A stretch of DNA of 23,888 nt. Source: a virus. The notes under the pieces are model-generated. The model had not been told where the DNA came from, searched no databases, and saw only the letters and a program-made list of their open reading frames with translations. The stretch covers positions 1 to 23,888 of IMG/VR virus record IMGVR_UViG_3300030333_001576; one strand, 5' to 3'. Numbering within the stretch: the stretch's first letter is position 1; each line of letters opens with the position of its first letter. Position numbers and translations under genes: made by a program. Positions 1-6,695 of this stretch are shown one piece after another.

Positions 1-373
1 TCTGTAATCTACCTAATAGTTCCCTAGCAGTTGCTGCCTTGTTAGCAAGAATACCAATATTCACACTAGCATTGAAAACAGCGTAATGAAGTAAGAACGC
101 CACAACAGTTGTAGATTTACCTGTCTGACGAGGCATCTTACAAATGTTAAATCTATTATGATGGAAATTATTAATTAATCTTTCTTGAAAATGATATGGT
201 TCAAAAGGTTGAAGACCTTCATCCAACGTCACAATCTTGACGTAGTTCATAGCAAAGTATACAGGGTCTTCCTTACACTTTATAAACTCCTCAATATTTT
301 CTGCAGTAAATTCAACTTGGGTATTAGCCTTTTTTAAATTAGGATTACCAAGATATATGTCAGCAGCACTCAT
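1..373 (-). CDS. gp17: Large terminase subunit gp17, N-terminal part (cut by window edge)
   Basis: The large terminase is the ATPase-nuclease motor that pumps phage DNA into the prohead through the portal. Only the first 124 residues are in the window. I see an adenine-binding type Q motif (PFEPYHFQ, residues 57-64), then a Walker A loop PRQTGKST at 81-88, followed by a hydrophobic strand and GILANK at 107-112. The same arrangement (Q motif, SRQLGKT, GILAHK) occurs in T4 gp17. The Walker B, coupling motif and nuclease domain lie beyond the left edge. The ATG at 373-371 is preceded by TGAGGT with 6 nt spacing. In T4, genes 16 and 17 are adjacent; here two extra genes lie between them. Confidence 0.96.
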   Translation of the reverse strand, partial: MSAADIYLGNPNLKKANTQVEFTAENIEEFIKCKEDPVYFAMNYVKIVTLDEGLQPFEPYHFQERLINNFHHNRFNICKMPRQTGKSTTVVAFLLHYAVFNASVNIGILANKAATARELLGRLQ

Positions 374-379
374 AATATA

Positions 380-385
380 ACCTCA
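380..385 (-). promoter_or_regulatory. Shine-Dalgarno site of gp17
   Basis: TGAGGT lies 6 nt ahead of the gp17 ATG, in the 13-nt gap after the preceding gene's TAA stop. It fixes the gp17 start. The same hexamer precedes gp14 and gp16. Confidence 0.8.
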
Positions 386-386
386 A

Positions 387-1157
387 TTACTTAGTAAAAC
401 CGTCCCCTGCACCTACATGGATATATGGATCACCATAATTTATAGAAGATATATAACAATTCCTTAAAATAGCACTAGGATATACTTTATTTAATGCTAC
501 CTGAACTTCATCTTTACTTGGTTTTCCTGGTTGAGGGAAGAACATCTTACAGTAGTAAGTCTTTCCTCTCCAACTATACATTAACTCATATACATTTCCG
601 TTCTGAGCAGGAATTCTAGTTGTTGCTGCTTCTTCTATTTCTTCATGAGGAATAGTATTACCATCAGCATCCTTTTGATGATGTTCTTTCTGTAATTTAT
701 CTCTTTCTATAGCTTTAGCAAGTCTTTGTCTCTTTGCTGCTTTTGCTGCTTCATTCTCTTTATTTGAAGTTTTAGCATCTGTACCTACAACTCCTCTTTT
801 AGGTTGAGATCCAGTAGTTACTTTTGCTTTCTTTTTACCAAGAACATCAACCTTAGAACCTAATGCAGCACCAGCAGCAGCACCAAGTGGTCCACCAACA
901 GCACCACCTAATACAGCACCAGAAGCAGCACCCAATACTCCTTCATCTATTTCTTCCCATTTTCCACCTTTTTGCTCATACCATTTATATGCCCATGAAT
1001 GTGCTTTAACTCCATAAACACCAAATCTTTCTTCAGCTAATTCTTTTGCTCTTGTCCATAATTTAGGACGAGATGCATCAAAATTTGATTCTAGAATTTT
1101 TAGAGAAGCTTCTCCATCTAATCTATCTAGTACTTTTTCAACAATAGGACTTGCCAT
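387..1157 (-). CDS. Unknown protein with glycine-zipper segment, between gp16 and gp17
   Basis: I do not recognise this 256-residue protein. Residues 1-70 look like a small mixed, largely helical domain rich in Trp, Tyr and Lys. Residues 73-101 are almost only Gly, Ala, Val and Leu with repeated GxxxG/AxxxG spacing (a glycine zipper), which could pack as a helix in a membrane or inside an oligomer. Residues 105-160 are Lys/Ala-rich and probably helical or disordered. Residues 185-250 form an aromatic, probably folded C-terminal domain (YSWRGKTYY, NYGDPYIHVG). There is no signal peptide. A late-promoter-like CCTAAATA lies 20 nt ahead of the ATG and contains the stop of the preceding gene. T4 has no gene at this position. 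A virion, packaging-accessory or membrane role are all possible. The call as a real gene is firm; the function is open. Confidence 0.88.
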   Translation of the reverse strand: MASPIVEKVLDRLDGEASLKILESNFDASRPKLWTRAKELAEERFGVYGVKAHSWAYKWYEQKGGKWEEIDEGVLGAASGAVLGGAVGGPLGAAAGAALGSKVDVLGKKKAKVTTGSQPKRGVVGTDAKTSNKENEAAKAAKRQRLAKAIERDKLQKEHHQKDADGNTIPHEEIEEAATTRIPAQNGNVYELMYSWRGKTYYCKMFFPQPGKPSKDEVQVALNKVYPSAILRNCYISSINYGDPYIHVGAGDGFTK

Positions 1158-1177
1158 CTTTCTCGGACACTTTTTTA

Positions 1178-1185
1178 TATTTAGG
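1178..1185 (-). promoter_or_regulatory. Candidate late promoter for the glycine-zipper gene
   Basis: CCTAAATA on the minus strand, 20 nt ahead of the ATG at 1157, resembles the T4 late -10 element TATAAATA. Its TAA is the stop codon of the upstream coiled-coil gene. The spacing matches the motifs ahead of gp8, gp13 and gp15. TAAATA is common in AT-rich DNA, so the support is the repeated position rather than the motif alone. Confidence 0.5.
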
Positions 1186-2359
1186 CATTCATAGTTGTTC
1201 TAAACACTTTAAAGACTGTGGAATCACTAGAAGTAGGTGTTGCTAACAACCTAACATTACCACTGTCTATATCAGCATCAAAGGTAGCAAGACTAATTCC
1301 AGTTTTAATTGTTCCATATTCACTAATATAAACATTTCCTCCAGCATGAAGTAAGTTTATAGAAGTAGTGTGATAATCACTTCCTTTCTTAATTTGAATT
1401 TGATAAGTTGCAGCAGAATAAGTAGATGAACTAAAGGTATCTATTGATGCCTGTGCAGTAGAAGTTTTTGTAGAAGTTACACCTTCTATTCTAACAATAT
1501 TTGAACCACCTAAATCTATTCCACTTCTAGCAGTAATCAATCCAACAGAATCAATACTAGTTACATCCTCATAAGTTAAAGTTCCACCTATAGATACATC
1601 TCCACTGAATGTGGCATTAACAGCACTTATATTCCCACTAAATGTACCAGTTGTTCCATCCACATTTCCTGTTAAAGGACCACTAAAGGCAGATGCAGTT
1701 ATAATTCCAGTAGTATTAATACTATCTTCTGTTCCTATTCCAGCTGCAGCACCACCTACCCATTTACCAGTAGAGGATTGATATTTAAGAACCTTATCAT
1801 TAACTTTAGCAGAATCTCTATCTATATCATCTAAAAACTCAAGACGAACTTCTCCTCCACCACCTTGAGTATGGACAATATTTTTTAATACATCTATTTC
1901 CTTTCTTAATATAGCAAGTTCAGATTCTGTAGTATTTTCTTTTATTATTTCCTTTCCAGTTTTCTCATTAATAGTATCTAAGATTTTAATTGCATGTTCT
2001 GCAGTAGTTTCTTCTGTAGCAATTTCATCAACAGCAGGTTTAACTGGTTTTTCCTTACTACCAATCTCTTGTTTTATTTCTTCATAATCATCTTTCTTTG
2101 CTTTCTTTTTAGTCTTTTTCTTAGGTTCAGAGAAAATAAAATTCTCAAAAATCTTAGCATCAGCAACTAATTTCTTTCTTGCTTCCTCTTTCTCCTTTTC
2201 CTTTTCTTGTAATTCTTTTTTAACACGAGCTGTTTCTACTGCTATATCCTGAAACATACTTTCAAGAGATATTTCACCTATTAATTCTTTTTTCTCTTCC
2301 TCCTTTTTCTTCTTTTCTTCTCCTATTATAGAAAAGAAGCTATCCAGATTTTGATCCAT
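1181..2359 (-). CDS. Coiled-coil protein with fibre-type C-terminal domain
   Basis: A 392-residue protein in two halves. Residues 1-165 are very rich in Lys and Glu with coiled-coil character (roughly 15-70 and 140-165), broken by a Lys-rich patch near 80-95. A GGGG hinge follows near 166. The rest is a Ser/Thr/Gly-rich fibre-like part: LKYQSSTGKWVG, TGIITASAFSGPLTGNV, repeated TFSG(N/D), LTYEDVTSIDSVGLITARSGI, and a conserved-looking terminal domain (YHTTSINLLHAGG ... FKVFRTTMNA) that I associate with marine T4-like fibre and structural proteins. A longer reading from the ATG at 2371 is possible, but GGAGGT at 2369-2364 lies inside that extension and is ideally placed for the ATG at 2359. 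The gene overlaps the end of gp16. A collar, neck or fibre role is inferred from the neighbours gp13-gp15 and the coiled coil; it is not shown. Confidence 0.88.
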   Translation of the reverse strand: MDQNLDSFFSIIGEEKKKKEEEKKELIGEISLESMFQDIAVETARVKKELQEKEKEKEEARKKLVADAKIFENFIFSEPKKKTKKKAKKDDYEEIKQEIGSKEKPVKPAVDEIATEETTAEHAIKILDTINEKTGKEIIKENTTESELAILRKEIDVLKNIVHTQGGGGEVRLEFLDDIDRDSAKVNDKVLKYQSSTGKWVGGAAAGIGTEDSINTTGIITASAFSGPLTGNVDGTTGTFSGNISAVNATFSGDVSIGGTLTYEDVTSIDSVGLITARSGIDLGGSNIVRIEGVTSTKTSTAQASIDTFSSSTYSAATYQIQIKKGSDYHTTSINLLHAGGNVYISEYGTIKTGISLATFDADIDSGNVRLLATPTSSDSTVFKVFRTTMNA

Positions 2360-2732
2360 TTTTACCTCCATTCTTTAATAACTTTTGTAATTCAGCAGTA
2401 GAACCAACAAATAGTGCATTATTAACTGTGGTAGGACTTTTTGCCTCTTCCTCTTTATTAACGTCTTTAACTTTCTTCTGTAAGTCCATCAACTTATCAG
2501 TAGCATCAGAAACACTCTTAATTAATTGACCAGCAACTTCATATGCTCTAGGCATCTCACTATCTTGAGCAAGTTCTAGAATACCATTAATTGCTTCCTG
2601 ACCTTTCTCTATGATACTGTAAAGATTACCACGAGTATACTCATAGTCTTTAGTTATATCATCTTTAGTAAGTCTATCTGGTTTCTTTAATGGAGAAACT
2701 TCAGTAGGAGTTATGTTAAGAGTGTCATCCAT
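2340..2732 (-). CDS. gp16: Small terminase subunit gp16
   Basis: The small terminase recognises DNA and stimulates the gp17 motor; in T4 it forms ring oligomers. This 130-residue protein is somewhat shorter than T4 gp16 (164). The family signature is visible: DYEYTRGNLYSIIEKGQEAI (about 30-49), then ILELAQDSEMPRAYEVAGQL (about 51-70) and a helical tail ending in KLMDLQKK, the central helical oligomerisation region. The C-terminus is Gly/Lys/Ser-rich (KNGGKNGSKSG). The ATG is preceded by TGAGGT with 7 nt spacing, and the TGA of that hexamer is the stop of gp15, which suggests translational coupling. Its last 20 nt overlap the next gene. Confidence 0.93.
   Translation of the reverse strand: MDDTLNITPTEVSPLKKPDRLTKDDITKDYEYTRGNLYSIIEKGQEAINGILELAQDSEMPRAYEVAGQLIKSVSDATDKLMDLQKKVKDVNKEEEAKSPTTVNNALFVGSTAELQKLLKNGGKNGSKSG
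2364..2369 (-). promoter_or_regulatory. Shine-Dalgarno site deciding the start of the coiled-coil gene
   Basis: GGAGGT inside the last codons of gp16, 4 nt ahead of the ATG at 2359. It argues against the upstream in-frame ATG at 2371, which overlaps the site itself. Confidence 0.75.
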
Positions 2733-2739
2733 AATCTAT

Positions 2740-2745
2740 ACCTCA
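2740..2745 (-). promoter_or_regulatory. Shine-Dalgarno site of gp16 merged with gp15 stop
   Basis: TGAGGT: TGA (2745-2743) is the gp15 stop, and the whole hexamer is the ribosome site for the gp16 ATG 7 nt downstream. The same merged arrangement occurs at gp13/gp14. Confidence 0.75.
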
Positions 2746-3741
2746 AATTATACTACCATCAAATCCAAAATCATCACCAAATTCAATGAGAGCATTATCA
2801 TCAGTTCCTGGATAATTGATACCCAAGACCTGTGCTCCCTTAACATGATTCTGAACTGTTGTATTATCTTGAGCCCTCTTAACAGTCATCTTATTACCTG
2901 TTACAGACTCAACATACATCTCTTCTTGACCAATATATACATACTTATCTGCTTCAATCTTAGTACCATCATCTACTTCAATAACAGTCTCTAAGAGATC
3001 AACATTTTCAGCAAGAAGAGTTACAACATCACCAGTGTAATCCTTAGTTGCTCTTCCAGTTACACTATAAGTAACATCTCTAGAAGGAGCAACACCCTTA
3101 GCACTGGAACCAGCAACGTATCCAACAGAAACCTTCTTGATAACATCTCCAGTAACATCTGCAATAGGACCGAATACGTAAGTCTTAGCAGTAAATTCTA
3201 AAGTATAAACTAATGCTCTTCTAGTTTCAAAATTTCCTTCATAATCATCTTCCATTTGGATGTTATCTAATTGAATAGGAACATCTCTTAATTCTTTTAA
3301 ATTTCCCAAATACTTAATTGGAAGATTATAAGCAGGTTGGAAATATGGTAATATCTGCTCTACAATTTGAAGCATATCATCATTCAACTTTGTCATTATA
3401 GACAATTGAATCTTCATATTATAAGGAACAGGAATATAATTTTTATTTACTGTTGCTCCATCTGGAGTTTGATTAATAATTGTTTGAGTCTGTGTAGACT
3501 TTCTTGTTGGATCATATTGAAGTCCTAAAAATTCAAATGACATTCTAGGAAGTGTCATTGAAACAGGCTTATTCAAATCAGCCTCTTGTTGCATTCTCGC
3601 AAGAAACTTTTGAGTAGGTCCATAAGCTAAGGGAACTTTAACTATAGAAGAATCCCCATGCTTAATTTCCAACCCATTAAATAAAGATCCAAATCCAATA
3701 ATTACAGATCTGAAGATCTCGTTGTAAAAATACTCAAACAT
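2743..3741 (-). CDS. gp15: Tail sheath stabiliser and completion protein gp15
   Basis: In T4, gp15 forms the hexameric ring that ends the tail tube and sheath and docks to the neck. Here it has 332 residues against 272 in T4. The N-terminus MFEYFYNEIFR matches T4 MFGYFYNSSFR. IKVP-type strands and LPRMSFEFLGLQYD follow, then the near-identical family block MLQIVEQILPYFQPAYN (123-139). RRALVYTLEFTAKTYVFGPI (174-193) parallels the last conserved strand region. Residues about 239-310 add a small module (VYIGQEEMYVESV ... TVKRAQDNTTVQNHVKGAQV) that is not in T4 and resembles modules in two other proteins of this window. The C-terminus is acidic (FGDDFGFDGSII). No good Shine-Dalgarno site precedes the ATG; a TAAATA motif lies 22 nt upstream. 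Confidence 0.95.
   Translation of the reverse strand: MFEYFYNEIFRSVIIGFGSLFNGLEIKHGDSSIVKVPLAYGPTQKFLARMQQEADLNKPVSMTLPRMSFEFLGLQYDPTRKSTQTQTIINQTPDGATVNKNYIPVPYNMKIQLSIMTKLNDDMLQIVEQILPYFQPAYNLPIKYLGNLKELRDVPIQLDNIQMEDDYEGNFETRRALVYTLEFTAKTYVFGPIADVTGDVIKKVSVGYVAGSSAKGVAPSRDVTYSVTGRATKDYTGDVVTLLAENVDLLETVIEVDDGTKIEADKYVYIGQEEMYVESVTGNKMTVKRAQDNTTVQNHVKGAQVLGINYPGTDDNALIEFGDDFGFDGSII
2812..3027 (-). repeat. IDDE-type module inserted near the C-terminus of gp15
   Basis: About 72 codons (residues 239-310) with the pattern IxxGxExMxVxxVxGNxxTVxRxxxxTxxxxHxxGxxV. Similar segments occur at 7741-7945 in the DUF4815-type protein and at about 21545-21745 in the giant right-edge protein. This is a protein-level repeat that is not visible as DNA identity. 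Confidence 0.6.
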
Positions 3742-3763
3742 TATTTTATACCATTATACTTAC

Positions 3764-3771
3764 TATTTAAC
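3764..3771 (-). promoter_or_regulatory. Candidate late promoter for gp15
   Basis: GTTAAATA lies in the 39-nt gap between gp14 and gp15, 22 nt ahead of the gp15 ATG. It is the weakest match to TATAAATA of the five, supported mainly by its spacing and by the lack of a ribosome site in the same leader. Confidence 0.4.
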
Positions 3772-3780
3772 AAAATAAAA

Positions 3781-5199
3781 TTAAGGTATTCCAAATGGAT
3801 TCTTTTCAGTAAAGTCTAAAATAGAATCTCCTTCTGTTTGGAAGACATCATTTTCAGCAAAAGCATCTACCAAATCATCAGTATTAACTTTTAATATACC
3901 ATACAAAGCACCAGAATTAGAACCTAGAATTGTCTCTCCAACAACAAACTTCTTATCTACTATAGAAATTTCTAATGTGTTATTAACTGAATCCCATTCC
4001 TTAACTCTAGCAGTTGCTCCAGAAGTCTGACCTGTAACAGTTTCATTAAAGACATAGGAACCAGTTCCAACACCCACACCTGCTCCAGTTGGTGCTTCAA
4101 ATGTAATAGTTGGAACCTCAGAGTAACCAACACCAGCATTAGTAATATAAGCAGTTGTAACAACACCAGCAGAGTTAATATAACCAATACCATAGGCAGC
4201 AGTACTACCAACACCAACACTTCCAGGTGCTGATACTGTGAATGTTGGATGTGTGGTATATCCAGAACCACCACCAACAAGTGTTACTACTCCTATTGAA
4301 CCAAGTGTAGTAATTCCTACTGTAGCAGCAGCACCTACACCATATCCAGTAGGATCTTGAATCGTAATCCAAGGTGCTTCTGTATATCCAGCACCAGCAT
4401 TAGATATATGAATTGCCGCAATCTTTCCATCAGTTAGACCAGTATCACAATCAGTCCAAGTAGTAGAAACAGAAGCAACACCAACAGCATTAGCAGAACC
4501 AGCAGGTGAAGAAGATATACCAATCAAAGGTTGTGCTTGATAACCAGCACCCATATTGGTCATATAGATTTTCTGAACACCACCTGTAGCAACATAAGAT
4601 GCTGTAGCAGTAGCAGTAACAGCAGCTCCTATTAAAGTAAGAGTCTGGATATATCCTAGTTGTTCTACTTCATCATCAATAGTTTCAACTCCTGTATCAA
4701 TAACCTCATCCTCATAACGGAAGAGTTCACATCTAAGTTGATAAACGTAATTCTTTTTAAGTTGATAGAATGGTTGCTCATGCTCAACATACTTAATTTC
4801 AAATAACCTATCACCTAATGGGAAGTAAATAAGATCCCCTTCTTTAGGTCTAGTTGCTAATTCTATATTGGGTATATTTTTAATAAGAGGTGTAATATAA
4901 GTCTCATATCTTTCTCTAGAAATAACAAGAGTCAAATCATCTACATTTTGAATACCAAATTTTGATAGGAGTGTACCTTGTCCACCATATCCTTCATAAC
5001 TATCGATATATGCTTCAATAGGATAAGCAGCATCAAATTGAGATTCAATAACCTCTCTAATAATAGTATTTTTTTGAATATATCTTCTAGGAATATAATA
5101 GATATCTACTCCATACATCTTCAACTGTTCGTTGATAAGACTTTGGACTAAACTTTGTTCACTTTTAGCTCCCTGTAAGAAATATGGATTAAGTGCCAT
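3781..5199 (-). CDS. gp14: Neck protein gp14 with large repeat insertion
   Basis: Neck protein gp14 acts with gp13 to complete the filled head for tail joining. It is 472 residues against 256 in T4. Residues 1-165 align by eye with T4 gp14: GVDIYYIPRRYI (30-41), YIDSYEGYGGQ (64-74), FGIQNVDDLTLVI (81-93), EGDLIYFPLGDRLFEI (120-135) and VEHEQPFYQL (138-147), the last two very close to T4. The C-terminus (EGDSILDFTEKNPFG, 456-470) looks like a family tail. Between about 190 and 435 is an insertion with four GxGY repeats (217, 269, 311, 356) and a GETxxGxxSGA-type segment (about 385-435). The ATG follows TGAGGT by 5 nt; that TGA is the gp13 stop, so translation is probably coupled to gp13. Confidence 0.94.
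   Translation of the reverse strand: MALNPYFLQGAKSEQSLVQSLINEQLKMYGVDIYYIPRRYIQKNTIIREVIESQFDAAYPIEAYIDSYEGYGGQGTLLSKFGIQNVDDLTLVISRERYETYITPLIKNIPNIELATRPKEGDLIYFPLGDRLFEIKYVEHEQPFYQLKKNYVYQLRCELFRYEDEVIDTGVETIDDEVEQLGYIQTLTLIGAAVTATATASYVATGGVQKIYMTNMGAGYQAQPLIGISSSPAGSANAVGVASVSTTWTDCDTGLTDGKIAAIHISNAGAGYTEAPWITIQDPTGYGVGAAATVGITTLGSIGVVTLVGGGSGYTTHPTFTVSAPGSVGVGSTAAYGIGYINSAGVVTTAYITNAGVGYSEVPTITFEAPTGAGVGVGTGSYVFNETVTGQTSGATARVKEWDSVNNTLEISIVDKKFVVGETILGSNSGALYGILKVNTDDLVDAFAENDVFQTEGDSILDFTEKNPFGIP
3895..4632 (-). repeat. GxGY repeat array within gp14
   Basis: Residues about 190-435 of gp14. Four copies of the pattern [IV]xxAGxGYxxxPx[IV]x[IF] have their GxGY cores at 4540-4551, 4384-4395, 4258-4269 and 4123-4134, a spacing of 42-52 residues. 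Regular Gly/Ala/Val-rich strands suggest beta-solenoid or small beta modules. The module recurs in gp8 and in both giant proteins. Confidence 0.75.
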
Positions 5200-5204
5200 G
5201 TTCT

Positions 5205-5210
5205 ACCTCA
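5205..5210 (-). promoter_or_regulatory. Shine-Dalgarno site of gp14 merged with gp13 stop
   Basis: TGAGGT, 5 nt ahead of the gp14 ATG; its TGA (5210-5208) ends gp13. Confidence 0.78.
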
Positions 5211-6059
5211 AGCTATCATGTCTAGTGGAGGAGTCTCATAAGTACTAAGCATTTCATCACGTATTTCACTTAGTTCTCCTTGAGCATCATCATATATTTG
5301 TCTTCCATTTAATTCTATACCTCCAGGAAGTTTTACTCCTTGGAATTTTATTAAATTCTGACCCCATTGCCTTTTAACTAAAGCAGTAAGATATTTCTTT
5401 AAAAATCTATCATTATAAACTTTAGTATAAGATTCTGGACTCAATCCAAGATAACAATCTATAACCAAATAATCACCAGCAGTAACCTCATCCCAGTCAA
5501 TATCAATATATAACCTATCTTGTCTCATATTGAATCTACATCTGGTATGAGTATTAAGAAGGAAATCCATAGTTTCCAAATAACTCATAGCCATTGTATA
5601 TCCCAATAATTCCATTCTTCCCCAATAATATATGTCATTCATCATCAACTGATACTTAAAGCTGAACATGTTTCCAGTCATGCCCATTGCTTTAGTACTA
5701 TTAACTTTAAATATATTTTTAACTCCTATTACATTAGCAGGGACTTGTAGATAATTACTACTTTCATAGAATTTAAATTCTGTTGTTCCATTACCAGGAA
5801 TATCTGATGAAGCAGTCATAGATCCTATTCCAGATCCACCATCAGCATCTGCTGTTCCTCTATCAATATCTCCTTGAGTTATTTTATACTTTAGATAATT
5901 CTCTGTAATTCCATCATAATGTCTTTCTTGATAAAATTGGATGGCATCATCCATCAAATCCTCTAGTTGCTCATCCGCAACATTAATCTCTAAAACAGGA
6001 GCACCGTTCTGCCTAAGAGCATAGTCTATTAATTCTTGTCGTGATGATGGTTGCGCCAT
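5208..6059 (-). CDS. gp13: Neck protein gp13
   Basis: gp13 forms the head-completion ring under the portal, together with gp14. At 283 residues it is close to T4 gp13 (309). The N-terminus MAQPSSRQELIDYALRQNGAP and the acidic helix EQLEDLMDDAIQFYQERHYDG (30-50) are typical of gp13 in marine T4-like phages. VPANVIGVKNIF (106-117), the Met/Tyr-rich middle and FLKKYLTALVKRQWGQNLIK (219-238) followed by LPGGIELNG (244-252) complete the family pattern. A Gly/Ser-rich loop at about 70-92 is probably exposed. Identity rests on these motifs and on the position directly before gp14-gp15-gp16. A CATAAATA motif lies 21 nt upstream and a modest AAAGGT site lies 11 nt upstream. Confidence 0.92.
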   Translation of the reverse strand: MAQPSSRQELIDYALRQNGAPVLEINVADEQLEDLMDDAIQFYQERHYDGITENYLKYKITQGDIDRGTADADGGSGIGSMTASSDIPGNGTTEFKFYESSNYLQVPANVIGVKNIFKVNSTKAMGMTGNMFSFKYQLMMNDIYYWGRMELLGYTMAMSYLETMDFLLNTHTRCRFNMRQDRLYIDIDWDEVTAGDYLVIDCYLGLSPESYTKVYNDRFLKKYLTALVKRQWGQNLIKFQGVKLPGGIELNGRQIYDDAQGELSEIRDEMLSTYETPPLDMIA

Positions 6060-6080
6060 GAATATAGTTTACCTTTTACT

Positions 6081-6088
6081 TATTTATG
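6081..6088 (-). promoter_or_regulatory. Candidate late promoter for gp13
   Basis: CATAAATA differs from the T4 late element TATAAATA by one base and lies 21 nt ahead of the gp13 ATG. Its TAA (6086-6084) is the stop of the preceding small gene. Late promoters of the form NATAAATA are described for T4-like cyanophages. Confidence 0.6.
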
Positions 6089-6470
6089 GAGCGGAGGAAA
6101 TACCTCCTTGTACCAATATATCTCCTTCTACCATTCTATAGATTGTAGATCCAGAACTTACTAAAATATCATATACATGTCTTCCTTTTTTCAAACTTCT
6201 TGTAGCAGTAGAACCTAAAGATATTTCAAATTCACCACCTGCAGCACTAGTGATTCCTACAGTGAAAGTTGCTCCTACTCCTAATGTTGCTCCAATAGCA
6301 ACAGATTTAGTCATCTGTGAAGATCCACTATAACCAGTTAAATTATAAGCAGACTTATCTGGTTTAAGAACAGAAAAAGTTGATTTAAAATCTGCACCAG
6401 AAAGAATAGTTAGATTGACACCGTAAGCTACTCCAGCATCAGGGTCAAATGTAATAGTGTTATTTGCCAT
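6084..6470 (-). CDS. Small beta-rich virion-associated protein (unknown)
   Basis: A 128-residue protein, function not assigned. Its composition is almost wholly beta: Gly/Ser/Thr/Val-rich with alternating polar and hydrophobic residues. The pattern 'NLTILSGADFKSTFSV ... DLS-like loop ... GEFEISLGSTATRSLKKG ... YDILVSSG.TIYRMVEGDILV' is reminiscent of an immunoglobulin-like or upper-baseplate (BppU-type) N-terminal sandwich; this is my structural impression, not a proven homology. It sits between the DUF4815-type protein and gp13, where T4 encodes wac. It begins 1 nt after the upstream stop, with AGGT a few nucleotides ahead of the ATG, so it is probably cotranscribed and translationally coupled with the 73-residue gene. 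Confidence 0.85.
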   Translation of the reverse strand: MANNTITFDPDAGVAYGVNLTILSGADFKSTFSVLKPDKSAYNLTGYSGSSQMTKSVAIGATLGVGATFTVGITSAAGGEFEISLGSTATRSLKKGRHVYDILVSSGSTIYRMVEGDILVQGGISSAP

Positions 6471-6471
6471 T

Positions 6472-6693
6472 TTACTTACCTACTAAAGATTGGAGCATAG
6501 ATTTAATATCACCAATATCATTAGTCAAATTATCAACTTTGGTTTCAAGAGTATCAATTCTTTCTGCCTTTGTTCTCATCTTTTTTCTACTACTTACGTA
6601 GATATCAAAATCACTTTTATTTTTATTAATGATAGCCCCAGACACTTCATCTCTAAAGAGTCCAGGATTATCTTCTACAGGAATTAAAGCCAT
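6472..6693 (-). CDS. Small conserved-type protein with C-terminal coiled coil
   Basis: A 73-residue protein starting MALIPVEDNPGLFRDEVSGAI, an opening I associate with small uncharacterised proteins in the same place in marine T4-like phages. Residues about 40-70 (ERIDTLETKVDNLTNDIGDI and on) show heptad spacing, so a short coiled coil is likely. It starts 2 nt after the stop of the 2640-residue gene, with no evident Shine-Dalgarno site, and ends 1 nt before the next gene. This tight packing supports translation as one unit. The role is unknown; a small structural or assembly partner is plausible. Confidence 0.85.
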   Translation of the reverse strand: MALIPVEDNPGLFRDEVSGAIINKNKSDFDIYVSSRKKMRTKAERIDTLETKVDNLTNDIGDIKSMLQSLVGK

Positions 6694-6695
6694 AA

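Noticed and set aside
2713-2994. Plus-strand open frame opposite gp15/gp16, and similar short plus-strand frames (for example 18633-18929, 20685-21029)
   Set aside because: They are antisense to well-identified genes, have low-complexity Ser/Thr/Ile-rich translations and no start signals.
3742-3750. TATAAAATA directly ahead of the gp15 ATG as its promoter
   Set aside because: It abuts the start codon, which would place the transcript start inside the gene. GTTAAATA at 3764-3771 has the spacing seen at other genes.
3972-4280. Leu/Val-rich frame on the minus strand within gp14
   Set aside because: It is an alternative frame of the GxGY repeat region; its hydrophobic look comes from the repeated Gly/Val/Thr codons read out of phase.
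4123-4551. Regularly spaced repeats in gp14 as a CRISPR-like or DNA-level array
   Set aside because: The regularity is at protein level (GxGY units); the DNA copies are too divergent and are in frame throughout.
6093-6107. GGAGG-AAATA-CCTCC hairpin as a terminator between the small gene and gp13
   Set aside because: The stem is only 5 bp, lies within the coding end of the 128-residue protein, and no T-run follows on the minus strand. A role in RNA folding near the gp13 leader cannot be excluded.
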